DNA of 64,000 nt, taken from assembly GCA_016934935.1 (NCBI GenBank), contig JAFGRW010000096.1, positions 1-64,000 on the forward strand, given 5' to 3'. The DNA is from Spirochaetota bacterium (GTDB lineage: Bacteria > Spirochaetota > UBA4802 > JAFGJZ01). The notes beneath the pieces are model-generated. The model made no database searches. It saw nothing but the letters and a program-made list of their open reading frames with translations, and was not told the DNA's origin. Within the stretch, counting starts at the first letter, position 1. Every line of letters begins with the position of its first letter. The translations under genes and the position numbers were made by a program. This document shows positions 1 to 8,420 of this stretch, piece by piece.

Positions 1-82
1 AGGAGCCGTATACGAGGTCCGTACGTACGGTTCTGTGAGAGGGATAAAATCGGACTAATTATCCGATTTTACCCTACTCGAT
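1..82 (+). mobile_element. 3' end of a group II intron (domains V and VI)
   Basis: Positions 3-33 form the domain V hairpin: the catalytic-triad strand GAGCCGTATACG pairs with CGTACGTACGGTTC, matching the usual GAGCCGU...GUACGGUUC layout. Domain VI follows at about 37-82: GAGAGGG pairs with CCCTACTC around an inner stem (AAAATCGG/CCGATTTT), and the unpaired A in CCTACTC is the likely branch point. The intron should end near 82 (CTACTCGAT). Domain V here is 31 nt, slightly shorter than the common 34. The reverse transcriptase ORF and domains I-IV would lie upstream of the window. The insertion is about 105 nt before hisE, so it could affect hisE expression. Confidence 0.82.
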
Positions 83-187
83 AAAAAGACCTTTTTAATT
101 TTTCGGGGGTCAATATTCTTGACTAAAATGGGTACTGCTTCATAATCGCTCAAAGTATATTGTGTAGTCAATTTTATGGGGAAGATA

Positions 188-517
188 ATGAGCGAAAATT
201 CTGTATTTGGCCGGCTTTTTGATGTAATAAGTGCCAGAAAAAAGGAATCTCCCGATAACTCATATGTTGCACGCCTTATGTTCAAGGGTACAGAGAAGAT
301 AAACAGCAAGATTATGGAAGAGGCTGCCGAAGTTACAGAAGCAGCACTTGACAATGATCGTTCCCATCTGGTTTATGAAATATGTGATCTGCTTTTCCAT
401 ACTTTTGTATTGGCAGGCAGCAAAGATATTTCGCTTATGGATATTGAAATTGAACTGGAACGTCGTTTTGGAAAGAGTGGACTGCAGGAAAAGGCGGAAA
501 GGAAAAACAATGCTTAA
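188..517 (+). CDS. hisE: Phosphoribosyl-ATP pyrophosphohydrolase (HisE)
   Basis: A 109-residue stand-alone HisE, which hydrolyses phosphoribosyl-ATP to phosphoribosyl-AMP in the second step of histidine synthesis. The all-alpha MazG-like fold is recognisable from KIMEEAAEVTEAAL (about residues 39-52) and EICDLLFHTFVL (about 64-75), whose Glu/Asp residues bind Mg2+. An upstream in-frame ATG exists at 176, but GGGGAAG (177-183) sits just before the ATG at 188, so I prefer the latter. Its 3' end overlaps hisG by 8 nt, indicating translational coupling. Other his genes are not in the window. Confidence 0.93.
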   Translation: MSENSVFGRLFDVISARKKESPDNSYVARLMFKGTEKINSKIMEEAAEVTEAALDNDRSHLVYEICDLLFHTFVLAGSKDISLMDIEIELERRFGKSGLQEKAERKNNA

Positions 518-1376
518 CGATGAGAGCAGAGTCAGGTTTGCCCTGCCGGGTAAAGGCAGGCTTAAGGATCCGGCTATTGAACTTTTGCAGAAGGCAGGAT
601 TCAGGTTTCGCGCGAAGGGGCGAAATCTTTATGCTACCTGTACTTCAGATAATATAACATTTATATTCGTACGAGCCGACGATATTCCTCTTCTTGTACA
701 GAAAGGTGTCGTTGACATGGGAATAACCGGTAGTGATCTGGTTATTGAGCGTGATGCCGATGTTGAGCAACTTCTTGAGCTTGGTTTCGGTCGCTGCAGG
801 CTGTGTGTAGCTGTTAAAGAAGAGTGTGATTCTAAAGATTACAGCTTTTTGAAGAATGCTACTGTAGCAACATCTTTTCCAAGAATAACCACAGATTTCT
901 TTAAAAAAAATAATACAGATATAAATATTGTTCAGATGAACGGTTCAGTCGAAATAATGGTAGCGCTTGGTCTTGCCGATGCCATTGTTGATATAGTTGA
1001 AACTGGGGACTCTTTAAGAGATAATAATCTTAAGGTGTTTTCGGATATAGAAAGTTATGAAACAGTTTTGATTGCAAATCATGGTTTTGCTTCCAAATCG
1101 CCAATGACCGAAATGATAAGTAGGCGTATTGAAGGTATACTTGTGGCTACTCGCTATAGTATATTGGAATACAACATTGACAAAAAAAATCTTTCCAAGG
1201 CCGAGAAGATTACACCAGGCTACAATAGCCCTACTCTTTCTCCATTAGAGAATGAAGGGCTTTTTGCTGTTAAAGTTATGGTTCTAAAAGGCGATGTCCC
1301 ATCGGTTATGGATAAACTTGAGGCCATTGGCGCTACGGCAATAATTGAGTCAGAAATTAAAAACTGCCGTTTATAG
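510..1376 (+). CDS. hisG: ATP phosphoribosyltransferase, long form (HisG)
   Basis: Catalyses the first, feedback-controlled step of histidine synthesis, condensing ATP with PRPP. At 288 residues it is the long form, with a C-terminal ACT-like histidine-binding domain (about 215-288), so it should not need HisZ. Supporting motifs are the N-terminal RFALPGKGRL, VDMGITGSDLV, and the PRPP-loop region ADAIVDIVETGDSLRDN. The reading frame stays open upstream to 348, but that part is the hisE shadow. The ATG at 510, inside the end of hisE, gives the family-typical N-terminus. Confidence 0.95.
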   Translation: MLNDESRVRFALPGKGRLKDPAIELLQKAGFRFRAKGRNLYATCTSDNITFIFVRADDIPLLVQKGVVDMGITGSDLVIERDADVEQLLELGFGRCRLCVAVKEECDSKDYSFLKNATVATSFPRITTDFFKKNNTDINIVQMNGSVEIMVALGLADAIVDIVETGDSLRDNNLKVFSDIESYETVLIANHGFASKSPMTEMISRRIEGILVATRYSILEYNIDKKNLSKAEKITPGYNSPTLSPLENEGLFAVKVMVLKGDVPSVMDKLEAIGATAIIESEIKNCRL

Positions 1377-1469
1377 ACTTTTACCGGTTAAGCCGGAAAT
1401 GACAATAAGACGGTGAACCTGGGCTGATTGCTAAAGGTTCCCTTACTACAGATTATCAGGAGAAAGATT

Positions 1470-1904
1470 ATGCTTTGGGGTGTCAAAATCGAAGTGCTTG
1501 CGGTTTATGCGGGTATTGTTGTTCTGATCGCGGCGGTTGTTGTTGTTATCAAGATGTTAAGAAAACGTTTTGCAAAAAAAGCGGATGAGCAAAAGGCAAT
1601 TGTTAACGAACACAAAATGCCTGCTTCAATATTTGTACTTGAGAAAAAAAAGGGCAAGATTACAGATGCAAAATTGCCAAAGAATGTATTGGATCAGGTT
1701 CCGGCAATATACAAACTAAAAAAGATGCCTCTTGTTGTAGCCAAGGTGGGACCACAGATAGTCACACTTATATGTGAAGAGAATGTTTTTTCACAGATTC
1801 CTGAGCATAAAAACGTAAACGTCGAAGTTGCTGGAATTTTCATTGTATCAGTTAAACACCAATCAAATAAAGGAAAAGCAAAATCTAAACGTAAACGAAA
1901 ATAG
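1470..1904 (+). CDS. Single-pass membrane protein with basic tail, unknown function
   Basis: A 144-residue protein starting at the ATG preceded by AGGAGA (1458-1463). One strong membrane segment (about residues 7-31, rich in V, I and A) is followed by RKRFAKK, so the C-terminal domain is probably cytoplasmic. The soluble part has beta-strand-like stretches (VVAKVGPQIVTLIC, VNVEVAGIFIVSV) and ends in a very basic KSKRKRK tail that could contact nucleic acid or phospholipid. It lies 93 nt after hisG and 15 nt before the PtsN-like gene, so it is probably in the same operon. I do not recognise the family. Confidence 0.75.
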   Translation: MLWGVKIEVLAVYAGIVVLIAAVVVVIKMLRKRFAKKADEQKAIVNEHKMPASIFVLEKKKGKITDAKLPKNVLDQVPAIYKLKKMPLVVAKVGPQIVTLICEENVFSQIPEHKNVNVEVAGIFIVSVKHQSNKGKAKSKRKRK

Positions 1905-1919
1905 GAATGGAATATTATC

Positions 1920-2369
1920 ATGTCTGATATTATAGAGTATACATCTACCGATTTCATTAAAGTAGTGGAGTCTGAGGATAAGTTTGGAGTCATCGAAGAG
2001 CTTGCCTTGCTCTTTAGTGAAGGTGATGTATGTACCGATATAAAAGCGCTGATTGCAGCGCTTAAAGACCGTGAAAGAATAATGAGTACAGGTATCGGTT
2101 TTGGGATTGCCATACCTCATGCTAAAATCGAACAGGTGAAAAACATCTCTTTTGCTGTTGGAATATCAAAAAAAGGTGTTGAATTTGATTCGATGGACGG
2201 GAAACCCGTTCATCTGATTATTCTTGTAGCTGCTGGCGATAAGCAGCATAAGCACTATCTATCGCTGATGTCCAATATAATGACCGTACTTAAAAACGAC
2301 GAGATAAAGGAAAAGATTATAGATAGTACCGACAAGGTTGAAATATTGCGACTTCTGGGATCCTGTTAA
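1920..2369 (+). CDS. PTS EIIA type-2 / PtsN-like phosphoacceptor protein
   Basis: 149 residues with the PTS EIIA fructose/nitrogen-regulatory fold. The phosphorylated His is expected at residue 67 in GFGIAIPHAKIEQV; downstream segments FAVGISKKGVEFD and PVHLIILVAAGDKQHKHYLSLMS fit the family. There is no EIIB or EIIC gene nearby, which favours a regulatory PtsN-like role over sugar transport, though I cannot exclude an EIIA serving a distant permease. It sits between the one-TM protein and the DUF2721 gene with short gaps, in the hisEG operon. Confidence 0.86.
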   Translation: MSDIIEYTSTDFIKVVESEDKFGVIEELALLFSEGDVCTDIKALIAALKDRERIMSTGIGFGIAIPHAKIEQVKNISFAVGISKKGVEFDSMDGKPVHLIILVAAGDKQHKHYLSLMSNIMTVLKNDEIKEKIIDSTDKVEILRLLGSC

Positions 2370-2379
2370 GAGGTTAAAA

Positions 2380-2760
2380 ATGAATTTAACAACGCCTGCG
2401 CTGCTTTTCCCCGCTCTATCGCTTTTGCTTTTGGCTTATACAAACCGTTTTTTAACGCTTGCCGGCTTAATCCGTAATCTTTGTAAAGAGAGAAGTGTTT
2501 CAAATCTTCCCGAAATAGACGGTCAGATAAAAAATCTGAGAAAAAGGATCTATCTTATCAAGTATATGCAGTTTTTGGGTATTGCCAGTCTTTTCTTCTG
2601 TGTAATAAGCATGTTTTTCCTTTTTTTAAACAAGGAGCTTATTGGCGAAATTGTTTTCGGAATAAGTCTTGTTCTAATGATGGCCTCACTTGGATTCTCG
2701 ATGAGAGAAATCCATATTTCTGTCGATGCTCTCGATATCCAGCTTAAAAGTTGCAATTGA
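2380..2760 (+). CDS. DUF2721 family membrane protein
   Basis: 126 residues with the DUF2721 signature at the N-terminus: PALLFPALSLLLLAYTNRF followed by a cytoplasmic LIRNLCKE and RKRIYLIKYMQF. Three hydrophobic segments are visible (about 5-24, 60-84, 90-108). The start is the ATG at 2380 with AGAGG at 2368-2373. It lies 10 nt after the PtsN-like gene and ends the apparent hisEG transcript. Function is unknown for the family. Confidence 0.82.
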   Translation: MNLTTPALLFPALSLLLLAYTNRFLTLAGLIRNLCKERSVSNLPEIDGQIKNLRKRIYLIKYMQFLGIASLFFCVISMFFLFLNKELIGEIVFGISLVLMMASLGFSMREIHISVDALDIQLKSCN

Positions 2761-2831
2761 TTTTTGTTTTCAGGGTTTGCTTTTGTTTGAGTTTTCTGTT
2801 TATATGAGTAGAAATCAGTTATAAAAGCAAT

Positions 2832-3320
2832 CTAACACAGTAAGGGCCGTCTCTTTTGGGATTCTTGTCCAGTAGGTTGGTCTTGGTCTTGCCCCTCGTA
2901 AAAGTTCATACCCCAGCTGTTTATGAAGTACGGAAAACCGAAGAAGTGGTGAACAAAAGCAGCATGAAAAACTGGTCTGACAAACTCGCTGACCCCATTC
3001 ATAAATTCCTCGAAGAAATCCATTGCTAGAAACAACATATATGACAAACTATAACAGTAAAGATTGGCGATGTCCTTAAGTTTTCTTTTCGTAATACTCG
3101 AAAAGCGAATATGCACTGATTTATAGTGCGTACCTCTTTCTTGGTATCTGTTAAGTGAATCGTTGCATACTGGATTTTCAGCCAGTTTTTTTGAATACAT
3201 ATCCAGAACTGTATTCATAACATCCGATATATCCATATTATACTTCTGTGCGTAATTTTCGATTTTTTCCAATCTGCTTACTTCGACATCGATAGATGTT
3301 CTAAAATCTGTAATTTCCAT
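2832..3320 (-). CDS. Hypothetical protein with two RHH-like segments
   Basis: 162 residues, preceded on the minus strand by GGAGGTGAC ending 3 nt before the ATG, so it is very likely translated. Two segments read like a beta strand plus two helices: ITDFRTSIDVEVSRLEKIEN (near residue 3) and YKSVHIRFSSITKRKLKDIA (near residue 66). They could be a duplicated ribbon-helix-helix DNA-binding unit, which is inference from pattern only. The C-terminal quarter is aromatic and low in order (FHAAFVHHFFGFPYF) and ends in a Gln/Asp-rich stretch. No partner gene is adjacent. Confidence 0.6.
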   Translation of the reverse strand: MEITDFRTSIDVEVSRLEKIENYAQKYNMDISDVMNTVLDMYSKKLAENPVCNDSLNRYQERGTHYKSVHIRFSSITKRKLKDIANLYCYSLSYMLFLAMDFFEEFMNGVSEFVRPVFHAAFVHHFFGFPYFINSWGMNFYEGQDQDQPTGQESQKRRPLLC

Positions 3321-3770
3321 TTGTCACCTCCAGATCGTTTCTATAAATGTATACTGGTCTAAAAGGAGTTTTGTTAAAATAATTTTACATTTTTTCACTG
3401 TTCATTGTCTGTTCTCTCTTACAGGGTGAGTATTTATTTTAACAAACGGTTTTTTCTGCTCTTCATTTTGCAAGGTTTAAACAATTGATCAGCTTTGAGT
3501 GAATTGTAGACCTTTGTGGATGATTAGCCCGAATATCCATAAATGAATCACTAATATCATAGAGTTTTGGCGACATGAAGTATAAAGGTTTTTTAGAAGC
3601 TTGCAAGGAAAACAGATTTTGGTTTTTCGGGATTTTAGATATTTGTATAGCGTACATTGGTTATTGCCTCATGCTGTTCAAAATGTGGTGATTTTTTTTT
3701 AGTTCCATATATTAATAAATAATTGAATAACGATTTTTTGAATTTATCTGATAAAAAATCTATGTTACAC
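3321..3770. other. Gene-poor AT-rich spacer
   Basis: Between the RHH-like gene (leftward) and the promoter of the large rightward gene. Only short minus-strand frames of 62-64 codons are open here, without convincing ribosome sites or recognisable sequence. I see no hairpin or RNA gene that I can support. Confidence 0.5.
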
Positions 3771-3799
3771 TTGTAATTTATTGACATTGTTGGTATAAT
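3771..3799 (+). promoter_or_regulatory. Sigma70-type promoter for the 1152-residue protein
   Basis: TTGTAA (3771-3776) and a perfect TATAAT (3794-3799) separated by 17 nt, about 40 nt upstream of the ATG at 3841. A ribosome site AGGAGG follows at 3828-3833. A TTGACA at 3781 is too close to the -10 to be the -35 box. Confidence 0.6.
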
Positions 3800-3840
3800 C
3801 CAATTAGTTGACATTAGAAACAAATATAGGAGGCATTGTG

Positions 3841-6800
3841 ATGCTAACAGAATATAAAAAAATTGATGATAAATATAAAGAGAGGATTGCTAACCGGGAA
3901 AACGGTTTTGTTTACCTGGACGGGTTTGAAGATCAGTTTTATAAAATTGAATCTTACGACAAAATGGATCCTTTTTTTATGACATTAACCAGCCCAGAGG
4001 ATCATTGGATTTTTATTTCGTCTACAGGAGGTCTTACCGCTGGTCGTAAAAATTCTGATAATGCCATCTTTCCATATTATACCGATGATAAGGTCAGTGA
4101 AAATCATAAAAATACGGGTAGCAAAACAATAATTCGTGTTAAAGATGAAAAACCGGTAATTTGGGAGCCTTTTAGCGATCGCTACTTTGGTGTTTATGAT
4201 ATTAAACGTAATCTTTACAAAAACCGTTTGGGTAATATTCTTGTCTTTGAAGAGATAAATTTCGACTTGGGACTTGTTTTTACAAATGCATGGAGCAGTA
4301 GTCCAAAATATGGTATAGTAAAGATTTCGAACATAGCAAATATATCCAATAGAGAAATATCTTTCTCTATTATTGACGGTATACGTAATACCCTGCCGGC
4401 TGGTGTAACCGAACAGGTTCAGTCACAGATGAGTAATTTGCTTAATGCATACAAGAGAGCAGAGCTTGCTCCAGTGAAAACATGCTTGCTTGGAGTATTT
4501 TCTTTAACAGCAACACTGACAGACCTTGCGGAACCAAGCGAATCCCTAAAATCAACAACGTGGTGGCATGCCGGTTTTGAACCCGATGCTGTGCTTCTCT
4601 CGTCTTCGCAGCTGGATAGATTCCGCAAAACAGGTACTGTAAATACCGAAACTGACATAAAAGGAAGTCGCGGGGCGTTTTTTGTAAAAAAAGATTACGA
4701 GTTGCCGGCAAATACCAGAGCCGATTGGATTATGGCAGGTGAGGTAAACCAGACTCATACGTCGATATGTTCCCTTATGAAGTTTCTTGATAACAAGAAC
4801 AATAACCACTACGGCGAAGTTATGGACGACATAAACCTGGCCTTAAAATCGTTGGAAAAAATAATCGGAGTCAATGATGGTCTTCAGATGACTGGTGATA
4901 TGATGACTTCTGTACATCATAGCGCTAATGTTCTTTTTAACGTTATGCGCGGAGGATATTTTAACAATGGATATATGATACAAATAGAAGACTTATCATC
5001 TTTCATTAAAGAACATAGTAAAGAGACTTATCGAAAGTTTGAAAGCTTTTTGACATCGTTTACAGGCGAGGTGCTTTTTTCCGATGTTGTCGAATCTGCA
5101 GATCAATCAGGAGACTCGGATCTTTCACGACTGGTTCGTGAATACCTGCCTGTTACATTTAGTCGACGTCATGGTGATCCAAGTCGTCCATGGAACAAGT
5201 TTTCAATTAATACCCGCAATGAAGACGGTACAGCACGTATCGATTATCAGGGAAACTGGCGTGATATTTTTCAAAACTGGGAGGCGCTTCTTTTCAGTAA
5301 TCCGCGTTTCGCGGAAAATATTTTCTGCAAGTTTTTAAATGCTGTTACAGCTGATGGATACAACCCTTATCGTATATCCCGCTCAGGAATAGACTGGGAA
5401 AAACCCGAGCCTGAAAATCCCTGGGCAAATATAGGGTACTGGAGCGATCATCAGATAATTTATCTTTTAAAACTGATGGAGCTTGAGCAGAAGTTTAACC
5501 CGGATTCGCTAAAAACTTTATTGAATAGATCCATATTTACACATGCCGATGTTCCTTATGAAATTAAGAAGTTTGAAGATGTGGTAAATAATCCATACGA
5601 TACAATTGTTTTTAATAAGCAAAAGGATGATTTGATTACCGAGCGTGTATTAAAATATGGATCTGATGGCCGTCTTCTTTTCGCGTCGGAAGGTGAACTG
5701 GTACATACCAGTATGGTTGATAAGTTGTTGATTCTTCTTCTGGCAAAGATGAGCAATTTGGTCCCTGATGGCGGTATCTGGATGACCACCCAAAGGCCGG
5801 AGTGGAACGACGCAAATAATGCTCTTGTTGGCAAAGGGGTTTCTGTTGTGACTCTATCCTATTTGTATCGGTTTGTTGGCTTTTTGTCGCAAATTATAAG
5901 CAGCAATGATGAAGATTTGTATAATATAAATAGTGAAAGCTATAACTGGTACAAGTCTGAAGAGAAGGTCTTAAAGACATATAGAACAGCTCTTGAAAAA
6001 GGGTTTGATGATAAAAACCGTTTTGCGTTTATGCGTGAATCCCAAAAATCAGCTGATGAGTATCGTAATATACTATATAAAAAGGGTTTAACAAATTCTG
6101 TCAGAAATATATCTAGAGCTGAGCTAATTTCTTTTATCGAAAATGTAAATGCCTATTTGAAAAAAAGTTTAGAAAATAGTATTCGTGAAGATGGGCTTTT
6201 TCATGCTTACAATACCCTGGAGATAAGAGGAGAGAGTGCTGTTATATCACGACTTTACGAAATGCTCGAAGGTCAGGTTGCCGGTATCTCATCCGGGCTC
6301 CTAAATGCAAAACAATCTGATACAATTTTCAATGATCTTAAAAAGAGTTCGATGTACAGAGAAGATCAACACTCATATATGCTTTATCCAAACAGGGATC
6401 TAAAGGGCTATTTTGATAAAAACAGATTTGATTATGGGAAAATTTCAAACACTCCTCTTAAAGAAAAGCTCCTTAATGGCAAGATCAAAACAATAATCGA
6501 AAAAGATGCCGATAATATTTGTCATTTTAACAGCAGTTTCAGAAATGTTGACGATCTTAATCGGGCAATTGAGAATTTGAACCAGTTTGCGAATGATGAT
6601 GTTGTAAACTCACAGGAAAAGCAGATATTAAACCAGCTTTTCGAAGAGGTATTTAATCATGCTTCTTTTACGGGCAGATCGGGTACATTTTATGCTTACG
6701 AAGGGCTTGGCAGCATCTATTGGCATATGGTTTCCAAGTTGCTGCTTGCCGCGCAGGAGACTGTTTTTACGGCAGCGGATAATGATTTGGCTGAAAAACT

Positions 6801-7299
6801 TGCCAATAGATATTTTGATATTCGAAATGGCATCGGGTTTAACAAGTCTCCGGAAGTGTACGGAGCATTTCCAGCTGATCCATATTCGCATACTCCCTGG
6901 GGAGCAGGTGCCAAACAGCCGGGGATGACGGGGCAGGTAAAAGAAGAGGTTTTGACTCGTTTTGCCGAATTGGGACTTCGAATCCTGGAAGGCGAGATGG
7001 TTTTTGAGGATACCTTGGTCAAGGAAGCGGAGTTTCTTAAAAACGATTCAGATTTTATATATTATAATGAAAAAGGTCAGGAGTGTTGCTTAAAACTAAA
7101 AGCGGGGAGTTATGGATTCACGTTTTGCCAGCTGCCGATTGTTGTGCATAAAAAAAATGACTCGCACCGATCTTCTATAAAGTTGTTTATGCATGACGGA
7201 ACAGAGAAAAATATTGAAGGCAACCGAATTAACAAACATCTTTCTGCTTCTGTTTTTTCCAAAGAAGCTATTTGCGAACGAATAGAAGTTATCCTTTAA
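3841..7299 (+). CDS. Large putative (alpha/alpha)6-type carbohydrate-active protein
   Basis: 1152 residues, no signal peptide, so cytoplasmic. Start chosen at the ATG 7 nt after AGGAGG. The N-terminal 300 residues look like a beta-sandwich as in GH65/GH94-type enzymes; the rest is helical with aromatic clusters typical of six-hairpin glycosidases: RPWNKFSI (about 450), NWRDIFQNWEAL (about 472), WANIGYWSDHQIIYLL (about 529) and GGIWMTTQRPEWNDANNAL (about 644). The W/D/E density suggests a sugar-binding active site, but I cannot assign a GH family, and the C-terminal third is unassigned. It is a monocistronic unit with its own promoter and hairpin. The hydrolase/phosphorylase role is inference. 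Confidence 0.65.
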   Translation: MLTEYKKIDDKYKERIANRENGFVYLDGFEDQFYKIESYDKMDPFFMTLTSPEDHWIFISSTGGLTAGRKNSDNAIFPYYTDDKVSENHKNTGSKTIIRVKDEKPVIWEPFSDRYFGVYDIKRNLYKNRLGNILVFEEINFDLGLVFTNAWSSSPKYGIVKISNIANISNREISFSIIDGIRNTLPAGVTEQVQSQMSNLLNAYKRAELAPVKTCLLGVFSLTATLTDLAEPSESLKSTTWWHAGFEPDAVLLSSSQLDRFRKTGTVNTETDIKGSRGAFFVKKDYELPANTRADWIMAGEVNQTHTSICSLMKFLDNKNNNHYGEVMDDINLALKSLEKIIGVNDGLQMTGDMMTSVHHSANVLFNVMRGGYFNNGYMIQIEDLSSFIKEHSKETYRKFESFLTSFTGEVLFSDVVESADQSGDSDLSRLVREYLPVTFSRRHGDPSRPWNKFSINTRNEDGTARIDYQGNWRDIFQNWEALLFSNPRFAENIFCKFLNAVTADGYNPYRISRSGIDWEKPEPENPWANIGYWSDHQIIYLLKLMELEQKFNPDSLKTLLNRSIFTHADVPYEIKKFEDVVNNPYDTIVFNKQKDDLITERVLKYGSDGRLLFASEGELVHTSMVDKLLILLLAKMSNLVPDGGIWMTTQRPEWNDANNALVGKGVSVVTLSYLYRFVGFLSQIISSNDEDLYNINSESYNWYKSEEKVLKTYRTALEKGFDDKNRFAFMRESQKSADEYRNILYKKGLTNSVRNISRAELISFIENVNAYLKKSLENSIREDGLFHAYNTLEIRGESAVISRLYEMLEGQVAGISSGLLNAKQSDTIFNDLKKSSMYREDQHSYMLYPNRDLKGYFDKNRFDYGKISNTPLKEKLLNGKIKTIIEKDADNICHFNSSFRNVDDLNRAIENLNQFANDDVVNSQEKQILNQLFEEVFNHASFTGRSGTFYAYEGLGSIYWHMVSKLLLAAQETVFTAADNDLAEKLANRYFDIRNGIGFNKSPEVYGAFPADPYSHTPWGAGAKQPGMTGQVKEEVLTRFAELGLRILEGEMVFEDTLVKEAEFLKNDSDFIYYNEKGQECCLKLKAGSYGFTFCQLPIVVHKKNDSHRSSIKLFMHDGTEKNIEGNRINKHLSASVFSKEAICERIEVIL

Positions 7300-7317
7300 A
7301 CTGCTTCAGCAATTTTA

Positions 7318-7349
7318 TTTTCTCCCGCATAAATTTTTGTGGGAGAAAA
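7318..7349 (+). terminator. Stem-loop after the large CAZyme-like gene
   Basis: TTTTCTCCCGCA (7318-7329) pairs with TGTGGGAGAAAA (7338-7349), a 12-bp stem with one G-T pair and an 8-nt AT loop, 18 nt past the stop codon. The run of A/T flanking the stem is short and there is no long U tract on the plus strand, so termination may be partial. Confidence 0.5.
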
Positions 7350-7533
7350 GATCTTCCTTCCAGGAATATGTACCAGGTAAAAAAAAATTGATTTTAAAAA
7401 CTTTATTGACTATCAATTTAAATATATAATATGGTGGCTGCTTAAATAATTACAATGGATTTGCTTAGAGTAAGTCTGTTTTCTGTGGTTGTTTATTTAT
7501 ATCGTTTTTAAATTTGATAGAGAGGTTGATATT

Positions 7534-8400
7534 GTGAAATTTTTATCAAGAGGATTTCCTGCCGCTGTTTGTTATATTGTTATAATTGTGTTTTTCTTAA
7601 ACTTAACAGTGTCGGCTTTGGCGGATAGCGGAGAAAGCGAGGAGCAAATCACTATTGACTGGGTTGCTGGCCCAGCTGATGCCGATATTGGAAATTTGGC
7701 AAAGATAAAGTTGCCTGAGGGGTATGTTTTCGCGAATGGCGATGATACACGGAAAATAATGGAGTATTATGGAAATCAGATAACTGACAGGGAGTTGGGG
7801 TATATTGCACCTCAGGATCAATCCTGGTTTATGGTTTTCGAATTTGAAGAGACCGGTTACATAAAAGACGATGAAAAAGAGAATTTGGATCAGGATGCAA
7901 TACTTGATTCAATAAAAGAGGGTACAAAACAGGGAAACGAATGGCGCAAACAGAACAATATACCGGAAATGGAAGTCGTCGGCTGGCACACTGCCCCTTT
8001 TTATAATGCAAAAACAAATAATCTTGAGTGGGGAATTGAATTTTCAAGCAACGGGAACCAGGTAATTAACTATAATATCCGTTATCTTGGTCGAAAAGGC
8101 GTCATGGAAGTGATCCTGGTCTGTAATCCGGATCAGCTTGCTAATGCAATAGAAGAGACTCAGACGCTGCTTGTTTCATATTCTTTTACTAAAGGAAATA
8201 GATACAGCGAATTTGTCTCTGGCGATAAAATGGCTAAATACGGCTTGTCAGCTCTTGTTGCGGGTGGTACTGTCGCCGCAGCAGCCAAAAGCGGACTTTT
8301 GCAGCGTTTTTGGAAAATTATTCTTGTAGCTTTTGCTGCAGTAGGCGGTTTTATAAAAAAATTCTTTGGACGTATTTTCAATCGTAATAAACAGCAATAA
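7534..8400 (+). CDS. DUF2167 family membrane-anchored protein
   Basis: 288 residues from the GTG at 7534 (AGAGAGG at 7519-7525); the ATG at 7489 has no ribosome site. A signal peptide (about 1-30) precedes the exported domain with clear DUF2167 landmarks: DTRKIMEYYGNQITDRELGYI, DQSWFMVFEFEETGYIKDD, EWRKQNNIPEMEVVGW, YNIRYLGRKGVMEVILV, and the end motif SGDKMAKYGLSALVAGG before a C-terminal membrane helix and basic tail. The family's function is unknown. It leads a three-gene cluster with the next two genes. Confidence 0.9.
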   Translation: MKFLSRGFPAAVCYIVIIVFFLNLTVSALADSGESEEQITIDWVAGPADADIGNLAKIKLPEGYVFANGDDTRKIMEYYGNQITDRELGYIAPQDQSWFMVFEFEETGYIKDDEKENLDQDAILDSIKEGTKQGNEWRKQNNIPEMEVVGWHTAPFYNAKTNNLEWGIEFSSNGNQVINYNIRYLGRKGVMEVILVCNPDQLANAIEETQTLLVSYSFTKGNRYSEFVSGDKMAKYGLSALVAGGTVAAAAKSGLLQRFWKIILVAFAAVGGFIKKFFGRIFNRNKQQ

Positions 8401-8420
8401 TAATATGGAACAAAAGCATA

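Noticed and set aside
348-509. Upstream extension of the hisG reading frame
   Set aside because: It is the hisE coding region in another frame; hisG homology starts at the ATG at 510.
3781-3799. TTGACA followed by TATAAT
   Set aside because: Only 7 nt apart, too close for a sigma70 promoter; the TTGTAA at 3771 has the right 17-nt spacing.
3463-3823. Two minus-strand ORFs of 62-64 codons
   Set aside because: No ribosome sites, AT-rich composition and no recognisable motifs; they also cover the promoter of the next gene.
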